DNA of 64,000 bases from Burkholderiaceae bacterium (GTDB lineage Bacteria > Pseudomonadota > Gammaproteobacteria > Burkholderiales > Burkholderiaceae_C), in the NCBI GenBank assembly GCA_016790575.1, contig JAEUOU010000028.1:1-64000 (forward strand). Direction: 5' to 3'. A program made the translations under genes and the position numbers. This document shows positions 1-10,307 of the stretch, piece by piece. The notes under the pieces are model-generated. The model was not told the DNA's origin, did no database searches, and saw only the letters and a list, made by a program, of their open reading frames with translations. The first letter of the stretch is position 1; each line of letters starts with the position of its first letter.

Positions 1-184
<184 letters not shown>

Positions 185-871
185 TCAGGCCGGGGCCTCG
201 GCGGCCAGCAGGGCGGAGAAGTCGGCGATGACGCGGTCAGGGGCGCAGGCTTCGACCGGCTGGCCCATGTTGTAGCCATACGGCAGCAGCCACACCGGCA
301 CACCGGCGTTTCGGGCGGTGGCGGCGTCGATGGACGAATCGCCCACGAACAGCGCGCGGCCGGCTGGCACCTGGAACTGCTCCAGGCAAGCCAGCACACC
401 GGCCGGGTCCGGCTTTTTCACCGGCAACGTGTCGCCGCTGATGACCCGGTCAAACAGCGGCCCCAGCTGGTGCGCCGCAAGCACCGTCTCGGTGTAGCGC
501 CCTTCCTTGTTGGTCACCACGGCAAGTTTGACGCCCTCGGTGCGCAGCGCCGCCAGCACCTCACGCACTCGGGGATACAGGTGACTGCGCGTGCCGCAAC
601 GCGCCTGATAGAAGCGGCCAAACTCGATTTCGATCCGTTGGAAACTTTCGGAATGGCGGACCGTTTCGGCGGAAACACCGCCCGCCCAGGCCAGCGCCTG
701 GATCAGCAGCTCGCGGGTGCCGTGGCCAATCCAGTCGTTCACCTGCTGCTGCGTCACTTCCGACAGGTCAAAGCGGCGCAGCGTGTCGTTCACCGCGTCG
801 GCAATCTCCGGCGCCGTTTCGATCAGCGTGCCGTCCAGGTCGAACAGGATCAGGTCAAAAGCGCGGTTCAT
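185..871 (-). CDS. gph: Phosphoglycolate phosphatase (CbbZ/Gph, HAD family)
   Basis: A 228-residue HAD-superfamily phosphatase. Motif I is DLDGTLIET near residues 10-18; motif III is KKPDP and motif IV is GDSSIDAATARNAG in the C-terminal half. The family hydrolyses 2-phosphoglycolate, the product of RuBisCO oxygenation, which fits its place in a Calvin-cycle operon. The open frame runs upstream to 1168, but that stretch lies inside tkt. The ATG at 871 opens directly onto the family N-terminus (MNRAFDLILFDLDG) and sits 13 bp after the tkt stop, so it was chosen. Translation is probably coupled to tkt. Confidence 0.92.
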   Translation of the reverse strand: MNRAFDLILFDLDGTLIETAPEIADAVNDTLRRFDLSEVTQQQVNDWIGHGTRELLIQALAWAGGVSAETVRHSESFQRIEIEFGRFYQARCGTRSHLYPRVREVLAALRTEGVKLAVVTNKEGRYTETVLAAHQLGPLFDRVISGDTLPVKKPDPAGVLACLEQFQVPAGRALFVGDSSIDAATARNAGVPVWLLPYGYNMGQPVEACAPDRVIADFSALLAAEAPA

Positions 872-884
872 GGCAGGCACCGGT

Positions 885-2954
885 TCAGTTGCTGGACGGC
901 ACGATGTGGGCCGGCAGCGGCTGTTCGCGCCGGTGCGCGGCGCGGTGCACCAGCGTGCGGGCGGCGTCCACCACCCGGGCCGAGGTGATGCCGAAGTGCT
1001 CGTACAGCACGCTGGCAGGCGCCGATTCGCCGAAGGTGGCAATGCCCACCACCACGCCGGTGCGGCCCACGTATTTGCGCCAGAAGTCCGGGTGCGCCGC
1101 TTCGACCGCCACGGTGGGCAGGCCCAGCGGCAGCACCATGTCCTGGTAGGCCTCGCTCTGGCGGTCAAACAGGTTGGTGCAGGGCATGGACACCACGCGG
1201 GTGCGGACTCCTTCCGCCGCCAGCGCCGCCTGGGCCCGCAGCGCGATTTCCACCTCGGAACCCGTGGCCACCAGCACAGCCTGTGGCTCGTCCATGTCGG
1301 TCAGGATATAGCCGCCTTTGCGAATGTGGCCGGCCAGCACCGTGCCGGTGACCTTGGGCAGGTTCTGGCGCGACAGGCACAGCGCCGAGGGTCCGTCGCG
1401 GCGCTCCAGCGCGTGGGCCCACGCCACGGCAGTTTCCAGCGCGTCGGCCGGGCGCCAGACATCCAGATTCGGGATCAGGCGCAGGCTGGGCACGTGCTCC
1501 ACGCTCTGGTGCGTCGGGCCGTCTTCGCCCAGGCCAATGGAGTCGTGGGTGAAGACGTGGATGACCCGCTGCTTCATCAGCGCCGCCATGCGGATGGCGT
1601 TGCGGCTGTAGTCGCTGAAGGTCAGGAAGGTGCCGCCGTAGGGGATGAACCCGCCGTGCAACGCGATGCCATTCATGATCGCAGCCATGCCGAACTCGCG
1701 CACACCGTAGCTCAGGTGGTTGCCCCTGGCATCGCGCCCGGCCTTCACGCAGCCCTTGAAGTTGGTCAGGTTGGAGCCGGTCAGGTCGGCGCTGCCACCG
1801 AAGAACTCGGGCACCAGCGGCGCCAGCAGGTCGAGTGCGTTCTGGCTCGCCTTGCGGGTGGCCACGGTGTCCGGCCGGGCGGCGATGGTGGCCAGCAGCT
1901 CGGGCAACCGGGCCTCATAGTCGGGCAGCAGGTCGCCCGCCATGCGCCGCTCGAATTCGGCTGCCTCCAGCGGGTACGCGGCGCGATAGGCGTCAAAGCG
2001 CTGTTGCCAGGCGGTTTCGGCCGCGGCGCCGGCGGCGCGGGCGTCCCAGGCGGCGGTGAGGTCGGCCGGCATCTCGAACGGCGCGGCCGTCCAGCCCAGC
2101 GCTTCCCGGGTGGCCGACACTTCAGCGGCGCCCAGCGCGGCGCCGTGGACGTCGTGGGTGCCAGCCTTGTTCGGCGATCCCATGCCGATCACCGTCTTGC
2201 AGCAGATCAGCGTGGGCTTGCCGTCCGGGCGATGCGCCTGCGCGCGGGCAGCGGCCACGGCGGCGTCCACCGCGGCGGGGTCATGGCCATCCACGCCGGC
2301 GATCACGTTCCAGCCGTAGGCGCGGAAGCGTGCCGGTGTGTCGTCGGTGAACCAGCCTTCGACATGCCCGTCGATGGAAATGCCGTTGTCGTCCCAGAAC
2401 GCCACCAGCTTGGACAGGCGCAGCGTGCCGGCCAGGGAACAGGCCTCATGACTGATGCCTTCCATCAGGCAACCGTCGCCCATGAACACCCAGGTGGCAT
2501 GGTCGACGATGGTGTGGCCGTCGCGGTTGAATTCCACCGCCAGCAGCTTCTCGGCCAGCGCCATGCCCACCGCGTTGGTGATGCCCTGGCCCAGCGGCCC
2601 GGTGGTGGTTTCCACACCCGGGGTGATCCCCACCTCGGGGTGGCCGGCGGTTTTGCTGTGCAGCTGGCGGAAGTTTTTCAGCTCGTCCATCGGAAGGTCG
2701 TAGCCGGTCAGGTGCAGCAGCGCGTAGATCAGCATCGAGCCGTGGCCGTTGGACAGCACAAAGCGGTCCCGGTCGGGCCAGTGCGGGTTGGCCGGGTTGT
2801 GTTTCAGGTGCCGGTTCCACAACACCTCGGCGATGTCGGCCATGCCCATCGGGGCACCGGGGTGGCCGGATTTGGCTTTTTCCACGGCGTCCACCGCAAG
2901 CATGCGGATGGCGTTGGCCATGCGGCGGGCGAGTTCGGGCGAAGGATTGCGCAT
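885..2954 (-). CDS. cbbT: Transketolase
   Basis: A full-length (689 residues) thiamine-diphosphate enzyme that moves two-carbon ketol units between sugar phosphates in ribulose-bisphosphate regeneration. Visible signatures are the N-terminal [18 protein letters not shown], the ThDP/Mg motif GDGCLMEG with a downstream N (DDNGISIDG), and the pyrimidine-domain segment [19 protein letters not shown]. It sits 22 bp after prk and 13 bp before gph in the cbb operon, so the Calvin-cycle name is preferred to tktA. A long open frame on the other strand over the same bases is a shadow. Confidence 0.96.
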   Translation of the reverse strand: MRNPSPELARRMANAIRMLAVDAVEKAKSGHPGAPMGMADIAEVLWNRHLKHNPANPHWPDRDRFVLSNGHGSMLIYALLHLTGYDLPMDELKNFRQLHSKTAGHPEVGITPGVETTTGPLGQGITNAVGMALAEKLLAVEFNRDGHTIVDHATWVFMGDGCLMEGISHEACSLAGTLRLSKLVAFWDDNGISIDGHVEGWFTDDTPARFRAYGWNVIAGVDGHDPAAVDAAVAAARAQAHRPDGKPTLICCKTVIGMGSPNKAGTHDVHGAALGAAEVSATREALGWTAAPFEMPADLTAAWDARAAGAAAETAWQQRFDAYRAAYPLEAAEFERRMAGDLLPDYEARLPELLATIAARPDTVATRKASQNALDLLAPLVPEFFGGSADLTGSNLTNFKGCVKAGRDARGNHLSYGVREFGMAAIMNGIALHGGFIPYGGTFLTFSDYSRNAIRMAALMKQRVIHVFTHDSIGLGEDGPTHQSVEHVPSLRLIPNLDVWRPADALETAVAWAHALERRDGPSALCLSRQNLPKVTGTVLAGHIRKGGYILTDMDEPQAVLVATGSEVEIALRAQAALAAEGVRTRVVSMPCTNLFDRQSEAYQDMVLPLGLPTVAVEAAHPDFWRKYVGRTGVVVGIATFGESAPASVLYEHFGITSARVVDAARTLVHRAAHRREQPLPAHIVPSSN

Positions 2955-2976
2955 CGTCGTGTCTCCTTGCCGCCGC

Positions 2977-3861
2977 TCAGGCCAGTCCCATGGCGCGCTT
3001 CTTGCGCTCCATCATGCGCCAGATGAAGGGCGTGAAGATCAGCTGCATCGCCAGTTCCATCTTGCCGCCGGGCACCACGATGGTGTTGGCACGGCTCATC
3101 CAGGAGCCGTTGATCATCGTCAGCAGGTACTGGAAGTCGATGCCCTTGGGCTGGGCGAAACGGATCACCACCATGCTCTCGTCGGCGCTGGGAATGTCCC
3201 GCGCGATGAAGGGGTTGGAGGTGTCCACCACCGGCACGCGCTGGAAGTTCACATGCGTCAGGCCGAACTGCGGCACGATGTAGTTCACATAGTCGGGCAT
3301 GCGGCGCAGGATGGTGTCCACCACCGCTTCCTGGCTGTAGCCGCGTTGCGTCTTGTCGCGGATGAGCTTCTGGATCCATTCCAGGTTGATGGACGGCACC
3401 ACGCCGATCAGCAGGTCCGGGTAGCGGGCGATGTCGACCGTGTCGGTTTTCACCGCGCCGTGCAGGCCTTCGTAGAACAGCAGGTCGGTTCCGGCGGGAA
3501 TGTCTTCCCACGGGGTGAAGGTTCCGGGCTCCTGCTGGTAGGGCGCCGCTTCTTCGGCGTTGTGCAGGTATTTGCGGCACTGGCCGGTGCCGTCGGTGGC
3601 GTACTGGCGGAACAAGCCCTCGATTTCGGGGAACAGGTTGCCTTCCTCGCCGAAGTGGCTGAAGTGGCGGTTGCCTTTGGCCTCTTCCTCGGCCATGCGC
3701 TGTTTCATGGCTTTGCGGTCCAGCCGGTGGAAGCTGTCACCTTCAATGACGGCGGCCTTGAGGTTCTCGCGGCGGAAGATGTTCTGGAAGGTGCGCGTCA
3801 CCGTGGACGTGCCGGCGCCGCTGGAGCCGGTGATGGCGATGATGGGATGGCGTTCGGACAT
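2977..3861 (-). CDS. cbbP: Phosphoribulokinase
   Basis: A 294-residue kinase that phosphorylates ribulose 5-phosphate with ATP to give the RuBisCO substrate. The P-loop is GSSGAGTST at residues 12-20, followed by [13 protein letters not shown] and the family segment FYEGLHGA. Length and motifs match the octameric proteobacterial class rather than the plant/cyanobacterial class. The enzyme is essentially diagnostic of the Calvin cycle. The gene starts 89 bp after the fbp stop, and that gap contains one copy of the dispersed repeat described separately. Confidence 0.96.
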   Translation of the reverse strand: MSERHPIIAITGSSGAGTSTVTRTFQNIFRRENLKAAVIEGDSFHRLDRKAMKQRMAEEEAKGNRHFSHFGEEGNLFPEIEGLFRQYATDGTGQCRKYLHNAEEAAPYQQEPGTFTPWEDIPAGTDLLFYEGLHGAVKTDTVDIARYPDLLIGVVPSINLEWIQKLIRDKTQRGYSQEAVVDTILRRMPDYVNYIVPQFGLTHVNFQRVPVVDTSNPFIARDIPSADESMVVIRFAQPKGIDFQYLLTMINGSWMSRANTIVVPGGKMELAMQLIFTPFIWRMMERKKRAMGLA

Positions 3862-3903
3862 GGGGATATCTCCGGAGAGTGAAATTCAGGTCAAATCTGG
3901 CAA

Positions 3904-3934
3904 TACCCAGCGTAAAAAGGTCACTGTTTGCTAT
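3904..3934. repeat. Dispersed intergenic repeat, copy A
   Basis: The copy reads TACCCAGCGTAAAAAGGTC, a short variable step, then TTTGCTAT. It lies between the 3' end of fbp and the start of prk. Read from the fbp stop outward, the GCTAT part comes first and the CTGGGTA end last, the same order as most other copies in this window. Confidence 0.75.
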
Positions 3935-3950
3935 TCTTTTCGGAACTTTC

Positions 3951-5048
3951 TCAATCCCGAAACAGGCTGCGCTCGGAAAACAGCGGGTTGTCGTCCTTGT
4001 AGGCAACCGGCTCCCGGTGGTAGCGCTCGATGCGTTCCACCTCGTTTTTGCTGCCGAACACCAGGCCAATGCGCTGGTGCAGGGCCGTCGGCTGTACGCC
4101 GAGCACCGGCTCCCGACCGGTGCTGGCCCGGCCACCGGCCTGCTCGATGATGAAGCCCACCGGATTGGCCTCGTACAACAGGCGCAGGCGCCCGGGCTTG
4201 CTGGGGTCCTTGGTGTCGCGCGGATACATGAACACGCCGCCGCGCATGAGGATGCGATGCGCCTCGGCCACCATCGAGGCGATCCAGCGCATGTTGAAGT
4301 CCTTGCCGCGCGGGCCGGTCTTGCCCGCCAGGCATTCATCCACATAGCGCTTGACCGGCGGCTCCCAGAAGCGGCTGTTCGACGCATTGATGGCGAACTC
4401 CTGGGTGTCCGGCGGAACCTGGATGTTCGGATGCGTCAGCATGAACTGGCCCAGATTGGGGTCCAGGGTGAAACCGGCCACCCCGTTGCCCACGGTCAGC
4501 ACCAGCATGGTCGAAGGTCCGTACAGCGCGTAACCTGCTGCCATCTGCTGCGCGCCTGGCTGGAAGAAATCCGACTCGACCACGTCGCGGCCACTGTCAA
4601 TGACGTCCTGCGGTGCGCGCAGGATGCTGAAGATGCTGCCTACCGTGACGTTCACGTCCAGATTGCTGGAGCCGTCCAGCGGGTCGAACACCAGCAGGTA
4701 GTTTCCGCGCGGGTGCGGCGCCGGGATCTGGTAGGGGTGATCCATCTCTTCGGAGGCCATGCCGGCGAGATTGCCGCTCCACTCGGTCATTTCGGTGAAA
4801 TAGGCGTTGCTGATGACATCCAGCCGCTTTTGTTCCTCGCCCTGAATGTTGACGGCCGTGCTCACCTCGTCCTCGCCAAAGTGGCTGAGCACGTTGCCCA
4901 GTTCACCCAACGCAACCGAGCGGGCAATCGCTTTGCAGGCCAGCGCGACCTCAAGGACCAGCGAGTTGAAATCGCCGCTGGCGCCAGGAAAGCGTCGCCG
5001 TTGCTCGATGAGGTACTGCGTGAGGGTAAATCGGCGTCTTGTGGTCAT
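3951..5048 (-). CDS. fbp: Fructose-1,6-bisphosphatase class I
   Basis: A 365-residue type I FBPase hydrolysing fructose 1,6-bisphosphate (and possibly sedoheptulose bisphosphate) in the Calvin cycle. The metal and substrate site [11 protein letters not shown] lies at residues 121-131, preceded by the metal-binding SEEMDHP at 99-105. The C-terminal [19 protein letters not shown] block is typical of the family. The start [13 protein letters not shown] at 5048 fits homologues. The gene lies between rpe and prk in the cbb operon (cbbF by context). Confidence 0.95.
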   Translation of the reverse strand: MTTRRRFTLTQYLIEQRRRFPGASGDFNSLVLEVALACKAIARSVALGELGNVLSHFGEDEVSTAVNIQGEEQKRLDVISNAYFTEMTEWSGNLAGMASEEMDHPYQIPAPHPRGNYLLVFDPLDGSSNLDVNVTVGSIFSILRAPQDVIDSGRDVVESDFFQPGAQQMAAGYALYGPSTMLVLTVGNGVAGFTLDPNLGQFMLTHPNIQVPPDTQEFAINASNSRFWEPPVKRYVDECLAGKTGPRGKDFNMRWIASMVAEAHRILMRGGVFMYPRDTKDPSKPGRLRLLYEANPVGFIIEQAGGRASTGREPVLGVQPTALHQRIGLVFGSKNEVERIERYHREPVAYKDDNPLFSERSLFRD

Positions 5049-5095
5049 CGTGGTCTTTCGACAGAAGAGGGGAAATCAGTGCAATCGGGTCGGGA

Positions 5096-5785
5096 TCAGG
5101 GGCGGGCGCTGGAACGCAGGGTTTTCATGACACCGCGGTAGCCACCATCCGGGTCCGGTGCGCCAAACACCGCGCTGCCGGCCACGCAGGTATCGGCACC
5201 CGCCGCGACGATGGCACCAATGTTGTCCGACTTCACGCCTCCGTCGACCTCCAGCCAGATAGCCCGGCCGGTCTCGCCGGTGTACGCGTCAATCCGCCGG
5301 CGCGCCTCGCGCAGTTTGGGCAGGGTGGCGTCGATGAACCTCTGGCCGCCGAAGCCGGGGTTGACGCTCATCAGCAGCACGATGTCCAGCCTGTCCATCA
5401 CATGGTCCATCCAGTCCAGCGGGGTGGCCGGGTTCAGCACGATGCCCGCCTTGCAGCCGTGGTCGCGGATCAGCTGCAGCGTCCGGTCCACATGGCGGCT
5501 GGCCTCGGGGTGGAAGGTGATGAGATTGGCGCCGGCCTTGGCAAACAAGGGAATCAGCGCATCGACCGGCTCCACCATCAGGTGCACGTCAATGGGGATC
5601 GACACATGCGGACGGATCGCCTCGCACACCAGCGGGCCGATGGTGAGGTTAGGCACGTAGTGGTTGTCCATCACGTCGAAGTGCACCAGATCGGCGCCAG
5701 CGGCTTCAATAGCGCGCACCTCCTCGCCCAGGCGGGCGAAATCGGCGGAAAGAATGGAAGGAGCAAGGCGCAAAGCGGTGGTCAT
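5096..5785 (-). CDS. rpe: Ribulose-phosphate 3-epimerase
   Basis: A 229-residue TIM-barrel epimerase interconverting ribulose and xylulose 5-phosphate. The start [19 protein letters not shown] is the family N-terminus; [15 protein letters not shown] carries the metal-binding H..D pair, and [14 protein letters not shown] and EVDGG follow. The ATG at 5785 was preferred to an upstream one at 5833, which lies in cbbY coding sequence. The gene starts 11 bp after cbbY and lies 47 bp upstream of fbp (cbbE by context). Confidence 0.95.
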   Translation of the reverse strand: MTTALRLAPSILSADFARLGEEVRAIEAAGADLVHFDVMDNHYVPNLTIGPLVCEAIRPHVSIPIDVHLMVEPVDALIPLFAKAGANLITFHPEASRHVDRTLQLIRDHGCKAGIVLNPATPLDWMDHVMDRLDIVLLMSVNPGFGGQRFIDATLPKLREARRRIDAYTGETGRAIWLEVDGGVKSDNIGAIVAAGADTCVAGSAVFGAPDPDGGYRGVMKTLRSSARP

Positions 5786-5796
5786 GGCAGGGTCTT

Positions 5797-6534
5797 TCAA
5801 GCGACACGGCGCTGCAGGGCATCCGAATGCCACGAGCGCAGGTGGGCAACGGTGGTGCCTTGCAGATCAGGAAGGACACGCAACGCGCCCCGGAAGTCCT
5901 GGTGGGCGGTATAGGCGTTCGGGGTAATGAGGGTGGCCAGGCCGGCCGATGTCGCCGCGCGCAGCCCGTTGGCGGAGTCTTCGAAGGCCAGGCATTCGGA
6001 CCCGGTCAAACCCAAGCGGCGGAGTGACTGCAGGTAGACCTGCGGGTTGGGCTTTTTTTCGGGCGCGGTCGAGGCGTCTTCCACCACCTGAAAAAAATGC
6101 GGCCAGTCCGGCCCGATGGCGGCGCGCAACAGCGCAGCGATGTTAACCGGTGAGGTCGTCGTGGCAATGGCCAGGCGCAAACCTGCCGCCCAGGCCGATT
6201 CGATCAGGCGCAGTACGCCGGGGCGCAACTGCACCGCACCCTCCTGGACGGCACGCTCGTAGGCGGCAGTCTTGATCTCATGGATACGGGCGACGGTGTC
6301 ACGCACCCCGGCGCCCCCTATGTCCTTCAGATCGGGCTGAATGCTGCGCCAGTAATGCAGGATGCGCTCTTTGCCGCCCGATACCTCCAGCAATCGGGTG
6401 TACAGGGCCTCGTCCCACACCCAGTCGCGCCCCACTTCGGCAAACGCCGCATTGAACGCAGCGCGGTGTGCGTTTTCCGTATCGGCCAGCGTGCCGTCGA
6501 CATCGAAAATGAGCGCCTTGAGCATGGTCTGCAT
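5797..6534 (-). CDS. cbbY: CbbY-type HAD phosphatase (xylulose-1,5-bisphosphatase family)
   Basis: A HAD-superfamily hydrolase of about 245 residues, with motif [11 protein letters not shown] near the N-terminus, [10 protein letters not shown] in the cap and [10 protein letters not shown] as motif IV. The sequence closely follows proteobacterial CbbY. Plant and bacterial relatives remove xylulose 1,5-bisphosphate, a misfire product that inhibits RuBisCO; assigning that activity here is family inference. It is the first gene of the cbb operon, facing away from cbbR. Starts at 6534 (MQTML) or 6525 (MLKAL) both fit; a GTG at 6558 adds residues not seen in the family. Confidence 0.9.
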   Translation of the reverse strand: MQTMLKALIFDVDGTLADTENAHRAAFNAAFAEVGRDWVWDEALYTRLLEVSGGKERILHYWRSIQPDLKDIGGAGVRDTVARIHEIKTAAYERAVQEGAVQLRPGVLRLIESAWAAGLRLAIATTTSPVNIAALLRAAIGPDWPHFFQVVEDASTAPEKKPNPQVYLQSLRRLGLTGSECLAFEDSANGLRAATSAGLATLITPNAYTAHQDFRGALRVLPDLQGTTVAHLRSWHSDALQRRVA

Positions 6535-6582
6535 GGGTTGGAAAAAATCGGAGGGCACCCCTGTTGGGGCATGACGGGCTCA

Positions 6583-6640
6583 CTATAAGCAAAAGCTTAA
6601 GTAAGTTATATTCAAGTTTTATTCTGTTTATATTCAGCTA
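6583..6640. promoter_or_regulatory. Divergent cbbY/cbbR control region with direct repeats
   Basis: The gap between cbbY and cbbR is strikingly A+T-rich. It contains two copies of TTATATTCA at 6606-6614 and 6628-6636, spaced 22 bp, about two helical turns. Elements of LysR-type T-N11-A form can be read in it. LysR-type regulators normally bind such intergenic regions and activate the divergent operon, so this is the expected CbbR operator. The exact site is inference. Confidence 0.6.
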
Positions 6641-6647
6641 AACCTGA

Positions 6648-7601
6648 ATGAAAAACGCTACGTTCCGCCAGCTTAGGGTTTTCACGGAGGTCGCCCGCCA
6701 CCTCAGCTTCGCTCGTGCCGCCGAAGCCTTGCATCTGACACCGCCGGCGGTGACCATGCAGGTCAAGGAACTTGAAGGGCATGTGGGCCTGCCTTTGTTT
6801 GAGCGTACCGGTCGCCAGGTCGCGCTGACCACCGCGGGCGAGTACATGCTGGTCTACGCCCGCAGAATGCTCTCGACACTCAAGGACGCGGAAGATGCCG
6901 CCGCGCGGTTGCAGCGACTGGAGGTCGGACAGCTGACGATCGGGATGGTCAGCACCGCCAAGTATTTCTTGCCACGGCTGCTTGCGGAATTCAAGCAGGA
7001 GCACGCGGGCATCGAAATCCGCCTTGCGGTCGGCAATCGCGAGCAGTTGGTCAAGATGCTGCAGGGCAACGAAGTGGATATCGCGGTGATGGGACGGGCA
7101 CCGAACGAGCTGGCCACCCGCGCCGAACCCTTTGCCGCACACCCCCATGTTTTTGTTGCGCCCACCGACCACCCTCTGCTCAAAGTGGGCCACCCAAGTG
7201 TGGAGTCGCTGCGGCCCTACGGATTCATCCTTCGCGAGCGGGGCTCAGGTACACGCGCCGCCATGGAGAAATTTTTGTCCCGCTCGCGCCTGGAGCCGCG
7301 TGTGGTGATGGAAATGACCAGCAACGAAACCATCAAACAGGCGGTCATGGCCGGCATGGGGATCAGCTTCCTTTCGCTGCATACCATTGGATTGGAACTG
7401 GAGCATCAGCTGATTGCCACGCTGGATGTGGAAGGGACGCCCGTTTGGCGCGGCTGGAATCTGGTGCACAACCTTTCCAAGCTGCTGTCGCCGGCGGCCG
7501 AGGCATTCCGCTACTTCATGCTGGAGCGCGCTGAGAGTTACCTGGCCGGCAAGTACGGCGCCCTGGTCCCGCTTCCGTCGGGCAGCCACAGCGGCGCCTG
7601 A
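6648..7601 (+). CDS. cbbR: LysR-type regulator CbbR (copy 1)
   Basis: A 317-residue LysR-family activator. The N-terminal winged HTH (residues about 4-64) reads RQLRVFTEVARHLSFARAAEALHLTPPAV; the C-terminal part is the periplasmic-binding-protein-like effector domain, with TSNETIKQAVMAGMGISFLS as the conserved interface. It is transcribed away from the seven-gene cbb operon and presumably controls it. A second CbbR (13117-14052) is divergent from the RuBisCO genes; the two are clearly diverged. Its stop codon directly abuts the stop of the convergent small gene at 7602. Confidence 0.9.
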   Translation: MKNATFRQLRVFTEVARHLSFARAAEALHLTPPAVTMQVKELEGHVGLPLFERTGRQVALTTAGEYMLVYARRMLSTLKDAEDAAARLQRLEVGQLTIGMVSTAKYFLPRLLAEFKQEHAGIEIRLAVGNREQLVKMLQGNEVDIAVMGRAPNELATRAEPFAAHPHVFVAPTDHPLLKVGHPSVESLRPYGFILRERGSGTRAAMEKFLSRSRLEPRVVMEMTSNETIKQAVMAGMGISFLSLHTIGLELEHQLIATLDVEGTPVWRGWNLVHNLSKLLSPAAEAFRYFMLERAESYLAGKYGALVPLPSGSHSGA

Positions 7602-7919
7602 TCAGTCATCGTCGGCCAGCTCCGCGTCCCAGCCCAGGCTCTTGGCCCGCTCCACCGCCTCGGCGTGGATGCGCGCATGGCGCTGGACCAGTTCGGCAGG
7701 CAGGCGACTGGGCAACTGGCCGTAGGGCTCCCAGGCCTTGTGCACGGCCTCGAACAGATTCTGCAGGTCACCCGCGCTTTTGCCGGCAAAACCTTCGCCC
7801 TCCGGCAAAAGACCAAACACCCAGGCATCGCGGATGATGCGCCCGGTCATGGTCATGCCATGGTGTTCTTCGTGGGCGATGCCAGCGTAGGTCTGCTGAC
7901 GGCTGTGAATCGTGCTCAT
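7602..7919 (-). CDS. Small conserved protein linked to cbbO, function unknown
   Basis: A 105-residue soluble protein with no recognised domain. It has no signal peptide or membrane segment and ends in an acidic tail (ELADDD). A central GRIIRDAWVFGLLPEGE stretch and a C-terminal WEPYGQLPSRLPAELVQRHARIHAEAVERAKSLGW-like helical half are rich in aromatic residues and Arg/His, which suggests a structured helical protein. It starts 14 bp after the cbbO stop and is the last gene of the cbbLSQO operon. I recall similar proteins beside cbbO in other autotrophs but cannot name a family. A role in RuBisCO assembly or activation is inference from position only. Confidence 0.65.
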   Translation of the reverse strand: MSTIHSRQQTYAGIAHEEHHGMTMTGRIIRDAWVFGLLPEGEGFAGKSAGDLQNLFEAVHKAWEPYGQLPSRLPAELVQRHARIHAEAVERAKSLGWDAELADDD

Positions 7920-7933
7920 GGTGGATTTCCAGG

Positions 7934-10291
7934 TTATCGGGTCAGACCAGCATAGAGCACCGGCAGCTTCTCAGGAAGTCTTTCCACTTTGTCCACCACC
8001 AGATAGTGGCGTTCACCGAAGATGCGGCGCACGTACTGGTCGGCGCGCGGGTCCAGGCTCATGCAGTAGGTCACCACGCCGCTGCGGCCGGCCTCCTCCA
8101 CCGCTTTCCGGGCGTCCTGGCGAAGGTACTGCGGGTCGCGCACATCCACATCCGCCGGTTCACCGTCGGTGATGACGAGCAGCAGCTTTTTGGTGCTGCG
8201 TTGCGCCTTGAGCGACGCCGCGGCGTGGCGGATGGCCGCGCCCATGCGGGTGGAGAGCTGACCTTCCATGCCCGCCAGGCGGGCTTTCGCCACGCCGTCG
8301 TAGGGCTGACCAAAGTCCTTGAAGCGCCAGTAGTTCACGTCGTGCCGGCCGTCGGAACAGAAGCCGTGGATGGCAAACGGGTCGCCCACTTTCTCGATTG
8401 CGTCAGCAAGCAACGCGCAGGCCGAGCGGGTGAGGTCAAGCACGGTGTGTTCCTGGCCCGGGACCTTTTCGTTGGTGGACTGTGAGAGGTCCAGCAGGAC
8501 AAGAACCGAAATGTCGCGCGTCTTGCGCACACTGCGCATCATGATGCGGGGATCCGGTTGCCGCCCCATGCGCAGGTCGGTGAGTGAGGCCAGCGCCGCG
8601 TTGAGGTCGATTTCGTCGCCGTCTTCCAGCTTGCGGATCCGCTGCACGCCCTGGGGCTGCATGGCGTCCAGGAGGTACTTCATCCTCCCGGTCAGGCGGC
8701 GATGTTCAACCAGAATGTCATCAATGACTGCCGGGTCACCGGCCCTGGGCCGTCGCTCCTGTACGGTGGCCCAGGCCGGTCGTTCGAGCTGGATCATGTG
8801 GTCCCACTCACCGTAGTGCACTGCCGGCAGCACCGGCTCGCGACCTTCACTCTGGTTGAACGACACGCCCAAGTCTTCGTAGGGGAAAAGTTCAGTGCCC
8901 AGGACCCAGATTTCCTGCGCGTCATCACCCGCCCCTTCCACCTCCAGCTCGTTGACGAACTCCATCAGGTTGACCTGCTTTCGCACCTGCTGCGGCGGTT
9001 CGTACCCGGCGGCGATGGAACGCTCAACGTCAAAGCCGTCGAAAGCCCAGAAGTAGCGGTTGTCGTCGCGGTAGGCCGCGGTTTGCAGGTCGGTGCGCGG
9101 CTGGAAGGCCGGACCCTGCGTGAGCTCCCGGTAACGGTGTGCAAGCTGCACGCCCATCTCCCAAGACACCGTGTTGTGGTGTGGATCAGCGATGATTTGC
9201 GGAAGCGCCGCAGCCAGGAGCGCACGGCCCTGGGCGATCCAGGTGTGTGGGTCGACGAAGTCCGGGTCGAGCAACGCACGCGCCAGTCGCCCCAGCCAGT
9301 CGCCCGCTGACCGCTGCTGCGAGGCCTGCGCCGTGTGCAGGCTCGCCCAGAGCGATCGCAGCCCGGGAAAGCGCGCCATCGCCAGTGCCTCGACCCGTGC
9401 GTCTTCCATCAGACCGATCACCGCCATTTGCCACGGGCTGAGCGACTCGGCCGAGATTGGCTGGCGTGTGAAGACCACGTGCGCAGCGGCATGCGCGGCT
9501 GCGGCGCGGTACAGCTGTATCGCGTCCACCGGGCCGGCGTTGCCGTCGACCGCGTCGTAGGCGTCGGGCAGGTGGATGAAGTAGTCCTCAATGAAGGGCC
9601 GGTAGCCATCGCGGCTTTCGTAGTCTCCCGCCGTGGGGCGCATGAAAAAGTCGCGGCCCCAGAGCGCGCGAAGGTACATGTTGATGCGCCGTTGCACATC
9701 CACCAGCAGCGTGCCCTTGCGCTCCTTCTGCAGCATGGCCAGCGACTCTTTCGACTGCAAGCCGAAATAGGCGATCTGTTCTTCGTAGTTCGTGCGGTGC
9801 GCCTGCGCTCCCCAGGTCGCCCAGCGCCGCAGGCCGCCGAGTGTGAGCTGCCCGAACAGTGCATCCAGCTGTCCCAGCAGGGGACGCAGGCCGCGTGGCG
9901 CCTGCGCCACCAGGGTATTGAGAAACTGCAGGTATTGCAGGAACAGCGCGCCATCGGCCAGGCGGCGCGCGGCGGTGGGCGCGGTGGCCAGCACCAGTTC
10001 GATCACCGCGCCCGAGGTCTTGGACGCAAGCAGGAGCGCGGTGGTGGCAAGCTCGCCCACCACGTCCTCGCCGATTTCCCGGGCCACCTGCGGTGCACCG
10101 TCGAGCCAGGCATTGACCAGCTCATCGCCCCGGCCCAGACCCTGCAGCGCAGCGGCGCCTTTGACATAGTTGTCCAGCCCGCGTGCGGAGAACACTTTGG
10201 TGGCATCGGACCAGGTGTGCTCCAGCAGCGCGCGCGAGGCGGGTGCGAGCTGCTGGGTCCACTCGGTGTGGTCGTGCAGGTGGACGCTCAT
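7934..10291 (-). CDS. cbbO: CbbO, von Willebrand factor A-domain RuBisCO activase subunit
   Basis: A 785-residue protein. The C-terminal 200 residues form a VWA domain with MIDAS motif DLSQS (Asp601, Ser603, Ser605) and a later ITDGEPAD. The N-terminal part is the helical CbbO region. In characterised systems CbbO bridges inhibited RuBisCO and the CbbQ hexamer, which remodels the active site to release inhibitory sugar phosphates. The ATG at 10291 (MSVHLHDHTEW) was chosen; an upstream candidate at 10387 lies inside cbbQ. It follows cbbQ by 16 bp. Confidence 0.93.
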   Translation of the reverse strand: MSVHLHDHTEWTQQLAPASRALLEHTWSDATKVFSARGLDNYVKGAAALQGLGRGDELVNAWLDGAPQVAREIGEDVVGELATTALLLASKTSGAVIELVLATAPTAARRLADGALFLQYLQFLNTLVAQAPRGLRPLLGQLDALFGQLTLGGLRRWATWGAQAHRTNYEEQIAYFGLQSKESLAMLQKERKGTLLVDVQRRINMYLRALWGRDFFMRPTAGDYESRDGYRPFIEDYFIHLPDAYDAVDGNAGPVDAIQLYRAAAAHAAAHVVFTRQPISAESLSPWQMAVIGLMEDARVEALAMARFPGLRSLWASLHTAQASQQRSAGDWLGRLARALLDPDFVDPHTWIAQGRALLAAALPQIIADPHHNTVSWEMGVQLAHRYRELTQGPAFQPRTDLQTAAYRDDNRYFWAFDGFDVERSIAAGYEPPQQVRKQVNLMEFVNELEVEGAGDDAQEIWVLGTELFPYEDLGVSFNQSEGREPVLPAVHYGEWDHMIQLERPAWATVQERRPRAGDPAVIDDILVEHRRLTGRMKYLLDAMQPQGVQRIRKLEDGDEIDLNAALASLTDLRMGRQPDPRIMMRSVRKTRDISVLVLLDLSQSTNEKVPGQEHTVLDLTRSACALLADAIEKVGDPFAIHGFCSDGRHDVNYWRFKDFGQPYDGVAKARLAGMEGQLSTRMGAAIRHAAASLKAQRSTKKLLLVITDGEPADVDVRDPQYLRQDARKAVEEAGRSGVVTYCMSLDPRADQYVRRIFGERHYLVVDKVERLPEKLPVLYAGLTR

Positions 10292-10307
10292 GGCGGAACG
10301 TCGGGAG

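Noticed and set aside
717-3026. A 769-codon plus-strand open frame over tkt
   Set aside because: It is the reverse shadow of transketolase; its translation is rich in His, Arg and Gly and has no family motif.
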